Of a stretch of 64,000 nucleotides of DNA, positions 46,471-56,328 are shown piece after piece. The DNA is taken from contig ML978121.1 in the NCBI GenBank assembly GCA_010015805.1, positions 1,178,001 through 1,242,000 on the forward strand. The letters run 5' to 3'. The notes under the pieces are model-generated. The model was not told where the DNA came from, made no database searches, and worked only from the letters and a program-made list of their open reading frames with translations. The stretch comes from Rhizodiscina lignyota. Its lineage: Eukaryota; Ascomycota; Dothideomycetes; Aulographales; Rhizodiscinaceae. Numbering within the stretch: the stretch's first letter is position 1; each line of letters starts with the position of its first letter. A program made the position numbers and the translations under genes.

Positions 46471-46544
46471 GTCCCAATAGGGTAGCGCGTTGGTTTTCGG
46501 TCAAAAAGTCCACCAAAGGTTGCGCGTTCGAATCGCGTGAGGGT
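46471..46544 (+). tRNA. tRNA-like unit, probable tRNA pseudogene (anticodon-like TCG)
   Basis: The T arm GCGCG-TTCGAAT-CGCGT (B-box-like GGTTGCGCGTTCGAATC) and an anticodon stem TTGGT/ACCAA enclose a loop beginning TTTCGG, with about ten extra bases that could be an intron after position 37. TAGCGCG resembles the 3' half of a D arm. A run of nine T follows within about 15 bp, the usual pol III terminator. The 5' acceptor strand (GTCCCAA) pairs only partly with GAGGGTC, and the D arm is short, so it is probably a decayed tRNA or tRNA-derived element. Confidence 0.4.
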
Positions 46545-46955
46545 CGAATAAATCTTTTTTTTTGTGCTGTTTTTTCTTTCTTCTTTTGGGTTTTTTTTTC
46601 TAGAGTAAAATTTCTATTGCAGTTGCGATTCGTTTGGATTTTACGGAGCGAAAGTGAGCTGAGCGATTGTCAGAGTGCATTTTTGACTATTAGACAGGAC
46701 TCTTCAAGTTTCTAATAGAAACAATTTTGCGAGATCCCGAACTGAGACTGCTGTTGGATAAGAGAAGATCATCATAAACGACATCCACGACATAGATAGC
46801 AAATGTAAGCCAGCAACATTTCTAAACTTGGCCTCCTGGTTTCCGAGGCGACTCTATCCTCGAACCAGGATCGATCAAGTCGCATAACATATTTTCCTTA
46901 GCTCTAATACACCGAAAGCTATTCTCCCTAGCTCCGCCATACAACTAGTCAAAAT

Positions 46956-47201
46956 TTATCTTCGACAAGAGACCAAGTGCGCAGGCCTCGAGATAGAATT
47001 CGTCTTGGACGGAGGAAACGACGTCTTGGTTCCATCGGACGCGGGGCTTCTCGCTCTTTTCCGAGCCTCGTCTTCCTCAGCACGTCGCTTGTTTTGGGTA
47101 TGTCCTCCTACTACTTCTATCCAACGCATCACTTGCTGACCGGGCCATAGCGAGTCATCGCCTCCACAGGAACAGGTGGAGCCGTCTAGCCGGCTGTCCA
47201 T
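46956..47201 (-). CDS. Small hypothetical open frame
   Basis: 81 residues with ATG, a CSCGG stretch and a charged segment (KRRAEEDEARKRARSP). Not recognised; may be a gene fragment in the island. Reported only because its composition is unlike neighbouring shadow frames. Confidence 0.2.
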   Translation of the reverse strand: MDSRLDGSTCSCGGDDSLWPGQQVMRWIEVVGGHTQNKRRAEEDEARKRARSPASDGTKTSFPPSKTNSISRPAHLVSCRR

Positions 47202-47519
47202 GAAGGAGGGAGTATGGCAAGGCGGAGCGAGACTTTATCGGCGTTTGATGGATGGGGAACGGAGTAAGAGACTACCTTTTTGTTTATCTTAGGCAGATAC
47301 CTTTACAGTGCTCAGGCTGTAAAGAAAGTCTAATCTAATTCCCCTCTCCTATCTTTGCACTTCTTAGACCGCTTCACTTCGTAGACCGTTCGAACCTGCT
47401 CGAAGCACTCACTGCTCACCTCATTTCCCCCAAAGCCAAAGCCCCAAACCTCCTCCGACTTCGCCAGCATATTACGCCGCAACCGGAAGGTTCTCTGTAG
47501 CCAGTAGCTTCGGCTGTAC

Positions 47520-47930
47520 CTACCGCCTTCTTCTTGACTACTTCTTCCTCACGTCAAATACCCGGATCAACTCCTCCTTCGCCCCAGGCGCCTTCTTACT
47601 CAACTACTCCTTCCACAGTGCCTGGCACCTTCTTGGATCAACTCCTTCGCTTCAGGCGCCTTCTTCCTTAACTACTTCTTCCTCCCGTCAATCACTCGGA
47701 TTAACTCCTTCGCTTCGGGCGCCTTCTCCCTTGACTACTTCCTCTACTGTGCCTGGCGACTTCTTGGATTATCTCTTCTTCTCTTCAGGCACCTTTTCGA
47801 TCGACTACTTCCTCTGCTGTGCCTGGCGACTTCTTGGATTAACTCCTCCTTCGCTTCAGGCGCCTTGCGGCTTGACTACTTCTTCCATTCCGCCTGGCGA
47901 CTCTTTGGATTGACATCTTCTTCCTTACTT
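47520..47930 (+). repeat. Degenerate tandem repeat of about 60-90 bp
   Basis: Recurring blocks such as GTGCCTGGCGACTTCTTGGA and TTCGCTTCAGGCGCCTTC alternate with TTGACTACTTC, five or more times with drift. It lies upstream of GIY-YIG copy B. Coding role doubtful. Confidence 0.6.
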
Positions 47931-48592
47931 CTGGCGGCTCAAGTCACGCGCAGAATAACAAGAATAACGCCTCCAACTCCTTAGATAGTTTCCGACTTTC
48001 CAATTCCTCACGTAGTAATTCGCCTCCTAAATAGTACTCAACTCCTGCTTACAATTCAACAGGTTTTCCGTCCGTCCATCGCTCGAGGCATCCGAGAGCT
48101 CATGGCCTCGCAAGCCACTACAATCCATTCCAAGGACAACCAACCCCAACGGCAACCCATCGCAATGCTGCAAGAATCTAGTGCAGTGCAATCCATCTAC
48201 TTGCGTCTTGTATTTAGCTCCAATGTCGTCCACTATGCATTGCGGTTTTTTCAACTTCAACGTGGTGGTGCCGCCTCGTGCCTCCCTCGCATCGCGCCTT
48301 CCCTTCCAACTCTCTCGAGCCCCTAGCGCGTTTCGTCTCGCGCACATCAAATCTTTTGTGGGAAGATGGCAATGTACTTATCCTCTTTGTCTGTTTCTTC
48401 GCCTCCGGTGCTCTCTGTCTCTCGGCGATCTCTTCTTCTCAGCTCCAGGGCAGCTCCAGGACGTTAATATTGTCGGCACTCCTCCTTGTACACTCTCCAT
48501 CCAGTTCAGCTGCTTGCGCGCTCTGGATCGTATTTGTAAGTCATCTGCCCTCTCGTCACCTTAATGGTCTAGCTAACTCGACTAGCTGCAAG

Positions 48593-50071
48593 ATGGTGGC
48601 CATGAAGAGGAAGAATGGTCAGAGTACCTTGGATTCTTTCGTTGTCAAGCGTCCACGGGCTACTACCGACAATGTCGATGTACTTCTTAATCAAGCTTCC
48701 CTCCACGCGGACTTCCACGGCCTTGATGTCGCCAATAATGAACTCCTCTCTGCATTCAGCACTGTCGTCACGCCCGCCGCTCAGAAGTTCATGACCCCTT
48801 CTATCGCGACTCCTGCCTTTTCGATTCATAATACATTCCTCTTGCTATTCAAGGCTCTTCGGAATGAGAGAAAGAGTCTGCCCGGTCCAATGGCAGACCT
48901 TGCACAGCGCGAGCTTCCTGAGCAGCTGGCAGACTGCTTAATTGCAGCTATGCCGGGTGGTCTGATTGAGGTGATGAGTGCTGGTCGCCCGTGGATCCTG
49001 GAAGAGCTGAGAGACTCCTGCTACCGCTCCAGGAAATGCAACAAAACGGATTGCGGCATATACGCAGGCTTGCTCAAGAGTGCCGTGCGTCATCTTTATG
49101 TCGGAAAGACGGAGGTAACGTTCATGGCCAGGACCAACCAGCACATCGCGAGCAAGAATGCCGGCCACGAGAAGTTCTTCTATAATGTCTGGCGAGAGAG
49201 CGGTGCCAGCGTGGATTGGTTCTGGCTTGCCCATTTGAACAGGCAGAGAGTACTCTCGCTCACGACTACGCACTTCTTTTACTTCGAGTTCGCTCTCATG
49301 GCAACGCTCAATGCCTTTACCGATTCGGCCTTGACCACTGCGCGGCTCGAAAAGTGGTGTCGCCTCGTACCCGACCCGCTCTTAAGGATGCTCTCTGGCG
49401 GCAAGATGGTTCCCGACTCAGCCTTGGGCAAGATTCAGCAGATGCGTGAGGCACTCAAGTACAGAGGGACCAATGTCAGCATCCCCTTGTGTGAGGACCG
49501 AAGCGAATTCAATCTTGCCTATGGAGCTACCGGAGTATGGCAAAGCGCCACGTTGACCCAGACCAAGAGAGGCAAGAAGACTACCAGAGTCTTTCAGCTT
49601 TGCGTCGGCGCAATCCGTGTGAATCTCTACGAGAATGAGATCGCCGCGCTAGAGAATACTGGTATCGTTATACCACTGAAGAAGTCGGTCATGTACCTGC
49701 TTCAAGTCGAGATTGCTCAGGGTCCCGTGCCTCATCCCCAGCGGTTTGCCCCTGAAGTCCCTATTTCCACCAGGCACGAAGACGCACACTTGCTTGGCAT
49801 CAAGGCAATCTTTCAGACCGTCGACAACCGCGATGCAGGAATCTAGTTACGAATGCCGCAGTTATAGAATGTTTACGACGAGGACAGCAACGCCATCCCA
49901 TTTGCCCCTACTATTTACCGGGCAATGCTCTGCATGTCGGTCATTGACGTAGTGCGCGCTGGTCCTGGCAATCGCTCAATCGTGCTTCCTTCAAACCGAG
50001 GACATGTCAAATGCACTAGCGGCGAAGCGACAAAGCACATTCAGTTCAGAACTGAGAATAACTCCGTAAGT
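48593..50071 (+). pseudogene. GIY-YIG nuclease family gene, copy B (two nonsense codons, otherwise open)
   Basis: The frame from ATG 48593 runs 417 codons to TAG 49844-49846; a second TAG is at 49865-49867; then the same frame stays open to 50077, inside the next repeat. N-terminus: QSTLDSFVVKRPR, with a PCNA-box-like Q-x2-L-x2-F and a basic cluster. Catalytic set of a GIY-YIG nuclease: G155-I-Y157, HLY169VGK, Arg180, Glu232 and Asn240 (FEFALMATLNAF). The C-terminal domain has RFAPEVPISTRHEDAHLLGIKAIF and, past the stops, AIPFAP. Position by position against copy A the segment between has equal length, with Trp in A facing the first TAG, so both stops look like point mutations (TGG or CAG to TAG). 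A truncated product with an intact nuclease core could still be made. Not a known named family to me. Confidence 0.75.
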
Positions 50072-50296
50072 GGGTGACAAAATAGTTGAGTCGTGGCTGT
50101 AATATATCTCAGCATGAGATGTATATACTCCTCCGTTAATATAGATTATACACACTAAAGCGGTGTGATTTAGATAAATGAACTCTAGTATATAACTTAT
50201 CGACCTTCCAGAGATGCTCTTGCTAGCATTGAAGAGGAAACCTCAATTCTACTAAACATGTTCAACCTTCACAAGAGTCAACTATTTTATCACCCT
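50072..50296. repeat. Inverted-repeat (MITE-like) module, copy B, 225 bp
   Basis: Left end GGGTGACAAAATAGTTGAG (50072-50090); right end GTCAACTATTTTATCACCC (50278-50296) is its inverted repeat with few mismatches. The internal motif lies on the minus strand at about 50236-50194, 60 bp from that end. Same layout as copy C, in opposite orientation. It abuts the end of the GIY-YIG copy B frame. Confidence 0.75.
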
Positions 50297-51338
50297 CGTG
50301 CCGATTTCTCCGGAACTAATCGAATGAATGTGCTGGCTCCTCAGCACGCTGACAAGCACAGCCCAGGCAAGATATGTTAGTGCCAGAAGGCTTGTAACTT
50401 CAATGTCTAGACCCTGCATAGAGAGCTCTAGACTTTTAATAAAAGAAAGTTATAGACGATAACTATCTTTATTGCTTCTAAGAAGCTTCTATCCCCCTTG
50501 CGGCTAGGCATTCCCTGCCTTGGTAAAGAAGTACCCGTATCACAGGGGCCCTAGCACAGTGATTTATTCCATTTTCGGTGAATCATCCCTGGAGCTGGGT
50601 ACCTTAGCCCCCAGGAGTTTAGGTACTAAAACCGGGAATGCCAGGTCTAGCCGCAAGGGATATACTACGTTAATAAGTTTATATTCGAGGCTATTAGAGA
50701 GTAGCTTACCATGTCTACCTTAGAAATTATTTCTTGATACTACGAAAAAGAGATGTCGTCTTACTATTTGTGTGGAGTTAATAATAGAATATATTACTTA
50801 TAAAGAGAGTTGATTTCTAGTAAAGGACTAATTTATAAAGCTATTTAATTCTAATTACGTTCGTCAAAAAAATATTTAGCGGACCAATAGCGAATTTATA
50901 GAAACTTAAGTAGCTTTAAATAATAAGTCCATATGTTGCTAGAGATGCCCCGGATGTTCAACTCACACGAAGACGGCAAGGCACTAGCGGCACTTCCGTT
51001 CAATCGCATGCTCTATCAGGCAATAGGGTGCATGTCTATCATCGATGTCGGACGGGCCAAGCTAGGGAAACACGTATGTAAATTAACCGTTTTATGTAAT
51101 CTGACGTCGACAACCGCACATGGTCTTCGGTAGAGGCCGAGATTGACGCTTCAGGAACCCTATGTGTCATCTCCACAAACAATTTTCATATAGAAACCGA
51201 AATCCAACCACTTGATCAAAACATATTCTCCAGCTTTGCATTAGTTACATATAATATGGCTGCGACATCTCAAAAGCAAAGAGTCGGCTTCCGCTAAAGA
51301 CCATTTCACGAGCGCATCACAATTACAACTCCGACAGC
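50297..51338. other. AT-rich region with decayed repeats
   Basis: About 1 kb between the module and the F-box gene; includes the hairpin element at 50495-50659 and very AT-rich sequence (50700-50930) suggesting RIP. No intact gene. Confidence 0.4.
50495..50659. repeat. 165-bp element with 13-bp perfect inverted ends
   Basis: CCCTTGCGGCTAG at 50495-50507 is the exact inverse of CTAGCCGCAAGGG at 50647-50659; GCATTCCC recurs inverted just inside with a 5-bp offset. Could be a small MITE or hairpin-forming relic. Confidence 0.55.
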
Positions 51339-53310
51339 ATGCTCGCAGATCTCCCCTTCGAGCTCCTATCTCAGATAGCTCTCCATCTTCCAACCGCCCA
51401 ATCATTCTACTACCTATCTCTAACGTGCCGACGGCTGTGCCAATTCGTAGCGGAAGATGGGTGGCGAACATTCGCACAACACAGATTTCCTTCAATCCCC
51501 ACGGCACCTCACTGGAAAGAGGCATCTCATGCTCTGTCAACGCTGTCACGAAACTGGGATCGAAGAGCTCTGGCTGCTCGATACATCCATCCCGACGGCT
51601 TGATTCTCCGCCTACCAGAGGGACAAAGAGCGCAAAAATGGCAGAAACCGCAAGGCCAGAGCATGGGATTTCAGCCCGTCATCGATGCGTACGAAGAATG
51701 GGCAAGCGACCGTTGGGCATCCAGAAGAGAGGTCCTGACATTCAGTGCAGGAGCCGAATTACTGTTCCGAATTAAAGACCGCGGCTTAGAAGCAGCTCCG
51801 GGATTCACTCCACACAACGCAGATCATCGACATCCAGATTCTGAACGATATCCGGCAAGAGTTCACTGGGTAGTCTACAAACCGCCCGAAGCAAGACAGG
51901 GTTTAGATGATGTCACATGCTTGAGACTCCTCAGGTCCCTGGACTCTGTCCGCCTGAATACAGCAGCAGAAAGCTACGAGAAGCTGATCTTCGGAACGGC
52001 AAAAGGCGATTTGAAACTTGTGAGCATATCCTTGCTCGAGGATGCTGGAAACGGGAGCGATGTCACCAATGCGACTTTTGCTACGAATCAAAGGCCGGTA
52101 CGGTCCATGGACTTGATTCCAGATGGCTCACGTCTAGCTACTTGCCTGTCTGATTCTACCTTGGCCCTTTATCCCGTGCCAACGGAAAATGAGAATCAGA
52201 GAATCACACCAAGCAGTGAAGTAGATGTTCTTGGCGGAAGAACGGCTGGACCGCCGAAGAGACTATGGTCTACACGGTGGCTATCATCAGATCGACTCGC
52301 TGTCGGACTTGGTCCATGTGATAAGCCGCTCCATGTTTACCAGGTTACTGAATCAGGCCTCGATGCCGAGCCAATTCGAAAATTTGGAATCGATGGCACT
52401 GAGTGGGGATGTGATGATCGAATAGATCTTCGTCCGGAAGCCGCAAAGCGGATATCGTCTGTATATCCAATTGTCACGCTGCCGGCAACGTCAGAAGCAG
52501 GGCATGCTGCAGGCAATGTTTTTTTGACAGGCTGCTATGATGGGATCATAAGGTACATGTGCTCCCCCAAGCTCGCTAGTCACTGCTAACGGTAAACATA
52601 GATTGCACGATTTGCGATCTCCACATGCCCATGTGAGTAGCTACTGGGATCCAATCGACGATTCTGCCATCTACTCTCTGCAAGCCTTTGGACGAGAGAG
52701 ACTCGCAGCGGGAAGCGCGCAGAGCTGTGCCGTCAAGTTCTTTGACCTCCGCGTTTCCGGTGGTCGAGCGTATCACTACTTGGATATTCGGCAAGCCAAA
52801 TCAAAATCAAGTTCCACACTTCCTCGAAATGATTCCTTTAATCGACACGGGCCAGACCGCCGTGGTTGGAACCTGTTCCTTGCTCCCCGACCAGGAAATG
52901 TAGAGAATAGCAGAGGCTCTCGCAGGCATCCCTATAATGCGGGTCGTCGAGAAGCACAGAGGGCCGCAGAGTCACCAATATACTCACTCTGCAGTCCTGC
53001 GCCTTATTCGCCGTCTCTGTTTGCTGGTATCGAGAACAATATTGTACAGATCGACTTCACCAGCACGACAGACAAGCATCCAGATCCGCTATTGTCGAGC
53101 GAGCTGTCCGAACACCGTAAATCAGGTCATGTCGATCAACCGACATGGGACTCGGGCGGAAGGGTTGTGAATCTGGCAATGTACGAGCACACCTTGACAG
53201 GCGGGATAGATCTAAAGGTCCAAGTAAGTCCATCGGAGGCGGCAAATCGTCGTGGAATGCTGGAGGGCTACGATGACCGATGGAGAGAAAGCCCGAAATG
53301 GCGAAGGTAG
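51339..53310 (+). CDS. F-box protein with beta-propeller-like region
   Basis: Predicted substrate adaptor of an SCF ubiquitin ligase. Exons 51339-52552 and 52602-53310 encode 640 residues; the 49-bp intron has branch GCTAAC. The F-box starts at residue 3: LADLPFELLSQIALHLPTAQSFYYLSLTCRRL. The remainder carries weak WD40-like blades (YEKLIFGTAKGDLKLVSI, VRSMDLIPDGSRLATCLSDSTLALY, GNVFLTGCYDGIIRLHDLR, LAAGSAQSCAVKFFDLR), so a propeller for target binding is inferred rather than certain. The first ATG of the frame is used. Target unknown; the protein differs clearly from the F-box/WD40 protein at 2.1-5.1 kb. Confidence 0.85.
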
Positions 53311-53793
53311 TATAGAATTCTTTAGTATGACACTTCCGAGGCCTATTCAGAAGGTTTCCAAGACTCTCAAAATCGAGTAATTTGATCATCTGTGCCCATT
53401 GACTCTAAATTCTGAATAAGAGAGCGCAGCATAGACTCAGCGCTTTAGTACAAATGCCGCGCCGTCGACGCTTCACAAACATTGTATTACTCGGCCAAGA
53501 ACTGCCTACAATTGCCTTTATCTATATCGCGTAGCTTCGATTACAACATCAACAGGAACTGGTCTTGTATGCCTTCACACTCTACGAGTGTCGTGTTGCT
53601 TATTCGAGATGTGCAACTAACAACCCTTATGCATGGTTGTGCAGCTTCAATTACAACGACTACAAGAACTCTACTCCTCTGCATTCACGCTTCACGCACA
53701 TCGTATTGCACGACAAGGAATTGCTCTCTATATCAAGTGTCGATTCATACTAGACTTCTCTAGCGTGCTGTATCGCTCTACTCAGCTTCTCTT
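53311..53793. other. Intergenic region between convergent genes
   Basis: 483 bp of 3' flanks. Contains loosely repeated TTACAAC...CTACAAGAACT-like phrases around 53540-53660. No gene. Confidence 0.4.
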
Positions 53794-56328
53794 CTATTCC
53801 TCCTCTACCTCTACCCTGCCCTCCTCCTCACCTTCCTCTATGCCCTCAACCTCTTCTTTCTCCGCCATCTTCTTTTCTCCCCACCTCGCGTCTCTCCGCT
53901 CCGGGTCACCAATCACCGCCACCTCCCACCTCCACAGTGCCTGTACATCGTGCGGGTCCTCACCTGACGACGGCTTGGGTACACGCAGGTCGCCCAGGCC
54001 CAGCCGCATCGCGAGCGTGGGAATGTCTTTGACATTCCATGTACGGGCCATCGGGTGATCCGGGTTTGCTTGCACATACTTCAAGACAGCCGTCAGCGGC
54101 CCCGCATCGTCACCCTGCGGCCAGCGATGTGGGACCACGCCTCCCCACAAGCGGTACAGTGGCATATCTGTAGAACGAGTGTTCGGGAGGCAGTTTGCGA
54201 ACCAATTTGCGGTTCCCATGTAGTGCGTCTTTTGCCACTGGCCATCCTTGTAGCACGGGCCCCAGGAGGTCGCCGTTGTGGAATTTTCATTTGGTACGGA
54301 GCCGCGCTGGCGCCATTCGCGGATGCCAAGAATACGGGTAGCACCATCGGTAATGCGCTTCGTCGTGAGGGCTTTCTTGACCATGGTGTTGTCTGTCAAG
54401 CCACGGGCCCAGTTGATAATTTCTGCCATTGTCACTGCCTTATACCCATTGGCATGAAGGCGTGTGACCACCCACGAGAGAAGCGTGTTCTGCGGAATGA
54501 AGCTGAAGAGACGTTAGTATGCGGCTCAAAAAGTTCAAGCATGGTGATTACTTACGTGAGGATTTCCATAGCGGTAACATCCATGTCTGGTAATTCTACA
54601 CATTCCAACACCATTTGGGGGCCGCCAAACTGGCGGATACCCCTTTTGCTTGGTTGCCAATCCTGCGTCCTGTTCCCCACTTGCTCAACCTCATGCTTGC
54701 GTTTCTTCCCCGTGGGCGCAGGACGGGAGACCAGACTTTCGTTTCCCATTCCCACCGCGTACTCTTGGAATGGCTTGACACGGTGAGAGCCAGTGCCTAT
54801 TCCCAGTACCTGTGTCGTATCTTTCTTACCCTTGGGCTCTCCTGGACGAGCAAGATGTTGCGGGGTATGGAACGGAGAACCAAGGGTGGCTTGGGTCGGA
54901 TGTTGTTGGTTGTCTGGTGTGCGGGGGTTGGCATGCGCTTGTGGACGGGTTGACAGCTGGTTATCGGTAGTGTATGCAATTGGATGTACCTGAGGAAACG
55001 CCCATCGATAGTTACTGTCACTCCTGTCGACATTGAGATCCTGTTTCTGAGCCGTTGCTAGAGTTTGTGGTGGTTGACGGGAGAACTTCAAGTTTTCGTT
55101 TACCCATATGAGGGGTGGCGGGGGATCATTAGCGGTATGCACGTTCGGCTGGAGTTGAGGAAGGTGCCCAAGAGGGTTAGGATCTGTCCTATCGCCATGA
55201 TGATAGCGGATTGGATTGTTATTTGCGGGCTCAGGGTTGCTCCTGGGCTCTTGCAGTGGCCGAGGACGCACGGAGAACTCAAACTCTGGCTGGCTTTGGA
55301 CATTGCTGTACTGATATGGATCGGCGGCGACAACCGTCACTTGTCGAGGACTGCAGTGTGTGTTTCTGAGTCGGCAGCTGTGACATGGCCAATTCATATC
55401 GCAAAGCTGTTGTTCTCCATGCCTCTCGCATGGATAACACGGATACATCAATGCGAATCGTAAACGGTAGTGACTGCCATGGTCATCCTGGGGAGGGAGC
55501 TCTGTAGGATATACACCATGGATTGTATACGACATATATCCTATTATTTGTGACGATTCGTTGTTGTTTGCAGTACTGACATTAACGTGGTTGTCCCAAT
55601 GAGTGATGGATGCGTGGTTCGAACTGGACATCTCTGAAGGATCACCTCTAATAGTCTCTGGGGCTTCCAGAGCTGTTTCAAGAGGTTGCAGAGCGTGTTG
55701 TGGCGCCTCACGCCCCAGGTAACTGTGGAGACCCAGAGCCCTAGAAAGTCTAAGAGAGGAAGAGGGTACGACAGTATTATCCAACTGGCCAGCGCTCTCA
55801 TGGTCAGGCGGGTAACGAAGGGTCACAGCCCTGTTGTCTTGATCTTGAGCATGTGTCCAGTGGAATTGCCCCGACAGCTGTGGAATATCTGCTAGGATAT
55901 TAGGATAGGAAGCTGTGAAGGTGCCTGCGCTTGGAGCACCATAAGCATGTGTCGGTGGCAACGAAACCGGGAACTGGTGCGTTTGCGTCTGATATTGGGA
56001 GCTGTAGTGAGACGCTTCACGAGGTGCTTGAGAGTATGCCCATGCTTTCTACGTGTTAGCAATATGTACTACTACTCAGTGGCTTGAGAGCTTACCTCCG
56101 AAGTGAGTATCATCGCGAGGATTATACAAGTCCCGGGCAGAGACACGTGGCGATGGAGAGAGCGCCCGAACTAAATCATCGCCGTGAAAGTATCGCCTAG
56201 CCCGAGGTCCATGACGATGATTGCATACCTTCAGGATATGAGGTTTCCACATCCTGCTCGACGCCTGCACAAGGTTGAGGGATGTTGGGCTCGCCATCCT
56301 CAGAATTGAGGCCTGAGCTGCCCGCCAT
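53794..56328 (-). CDS. Unrecognised 790-residue protein with a six-cysteine cluster
   Basis: Proposed exons on the minus strand: 56328-56229, 56170-56096, 56044-54556 and 54502-53794. The 53-bp last intron is firm (GTAAGT...CTTCAG; frame kept). The two 5' introns are less sure: keeping frame into exon 3 requires the AAG acceptor at 56045 rather than the nearer TAG. The N-terminal two-thirds is Pro/Gln/Asn-rich and disordered. Within it, codons 55439-55353 encode C-x2-C-x8-C-x5-C-x2-C-x5-C, close to but not the standard spacing of a Zn2Cys6 cluster. A basic stretch GKKRKHE lies further on. The last 230 residues look folded (LLSWVVTRLHANGYKAVTMA, NWFANCLPNTRS, WNVKDIPTLAMRLGLGDLRV) and end in a Glu-rich tail. 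Possible nuclear regulator; no family assigned. Confidence 0.65.

Larger units (their letters stand above)
46545..48592. other. Upstream region of GIY-YIG copy B
   Basis: 2 kb with a T-run terminator, one small open frame (46956-47201), a degenerate tandem repeat (47520-47930) and, from about 48270, a leader with a likely intron (donor GTAAGTC at about 48537, branch GCTAAC, acceptor CTAG at about 48585) like that of copy A. Confidence 0.45.

Noticed and set aside
48278-48592. Upstream extension of the copy B open frame (MPPSHRAF...)
   Set aside because: A leader intron (donor about 48537, acceptor about 48585) and comparison with copy A place the start at MVAMKR, 48593.
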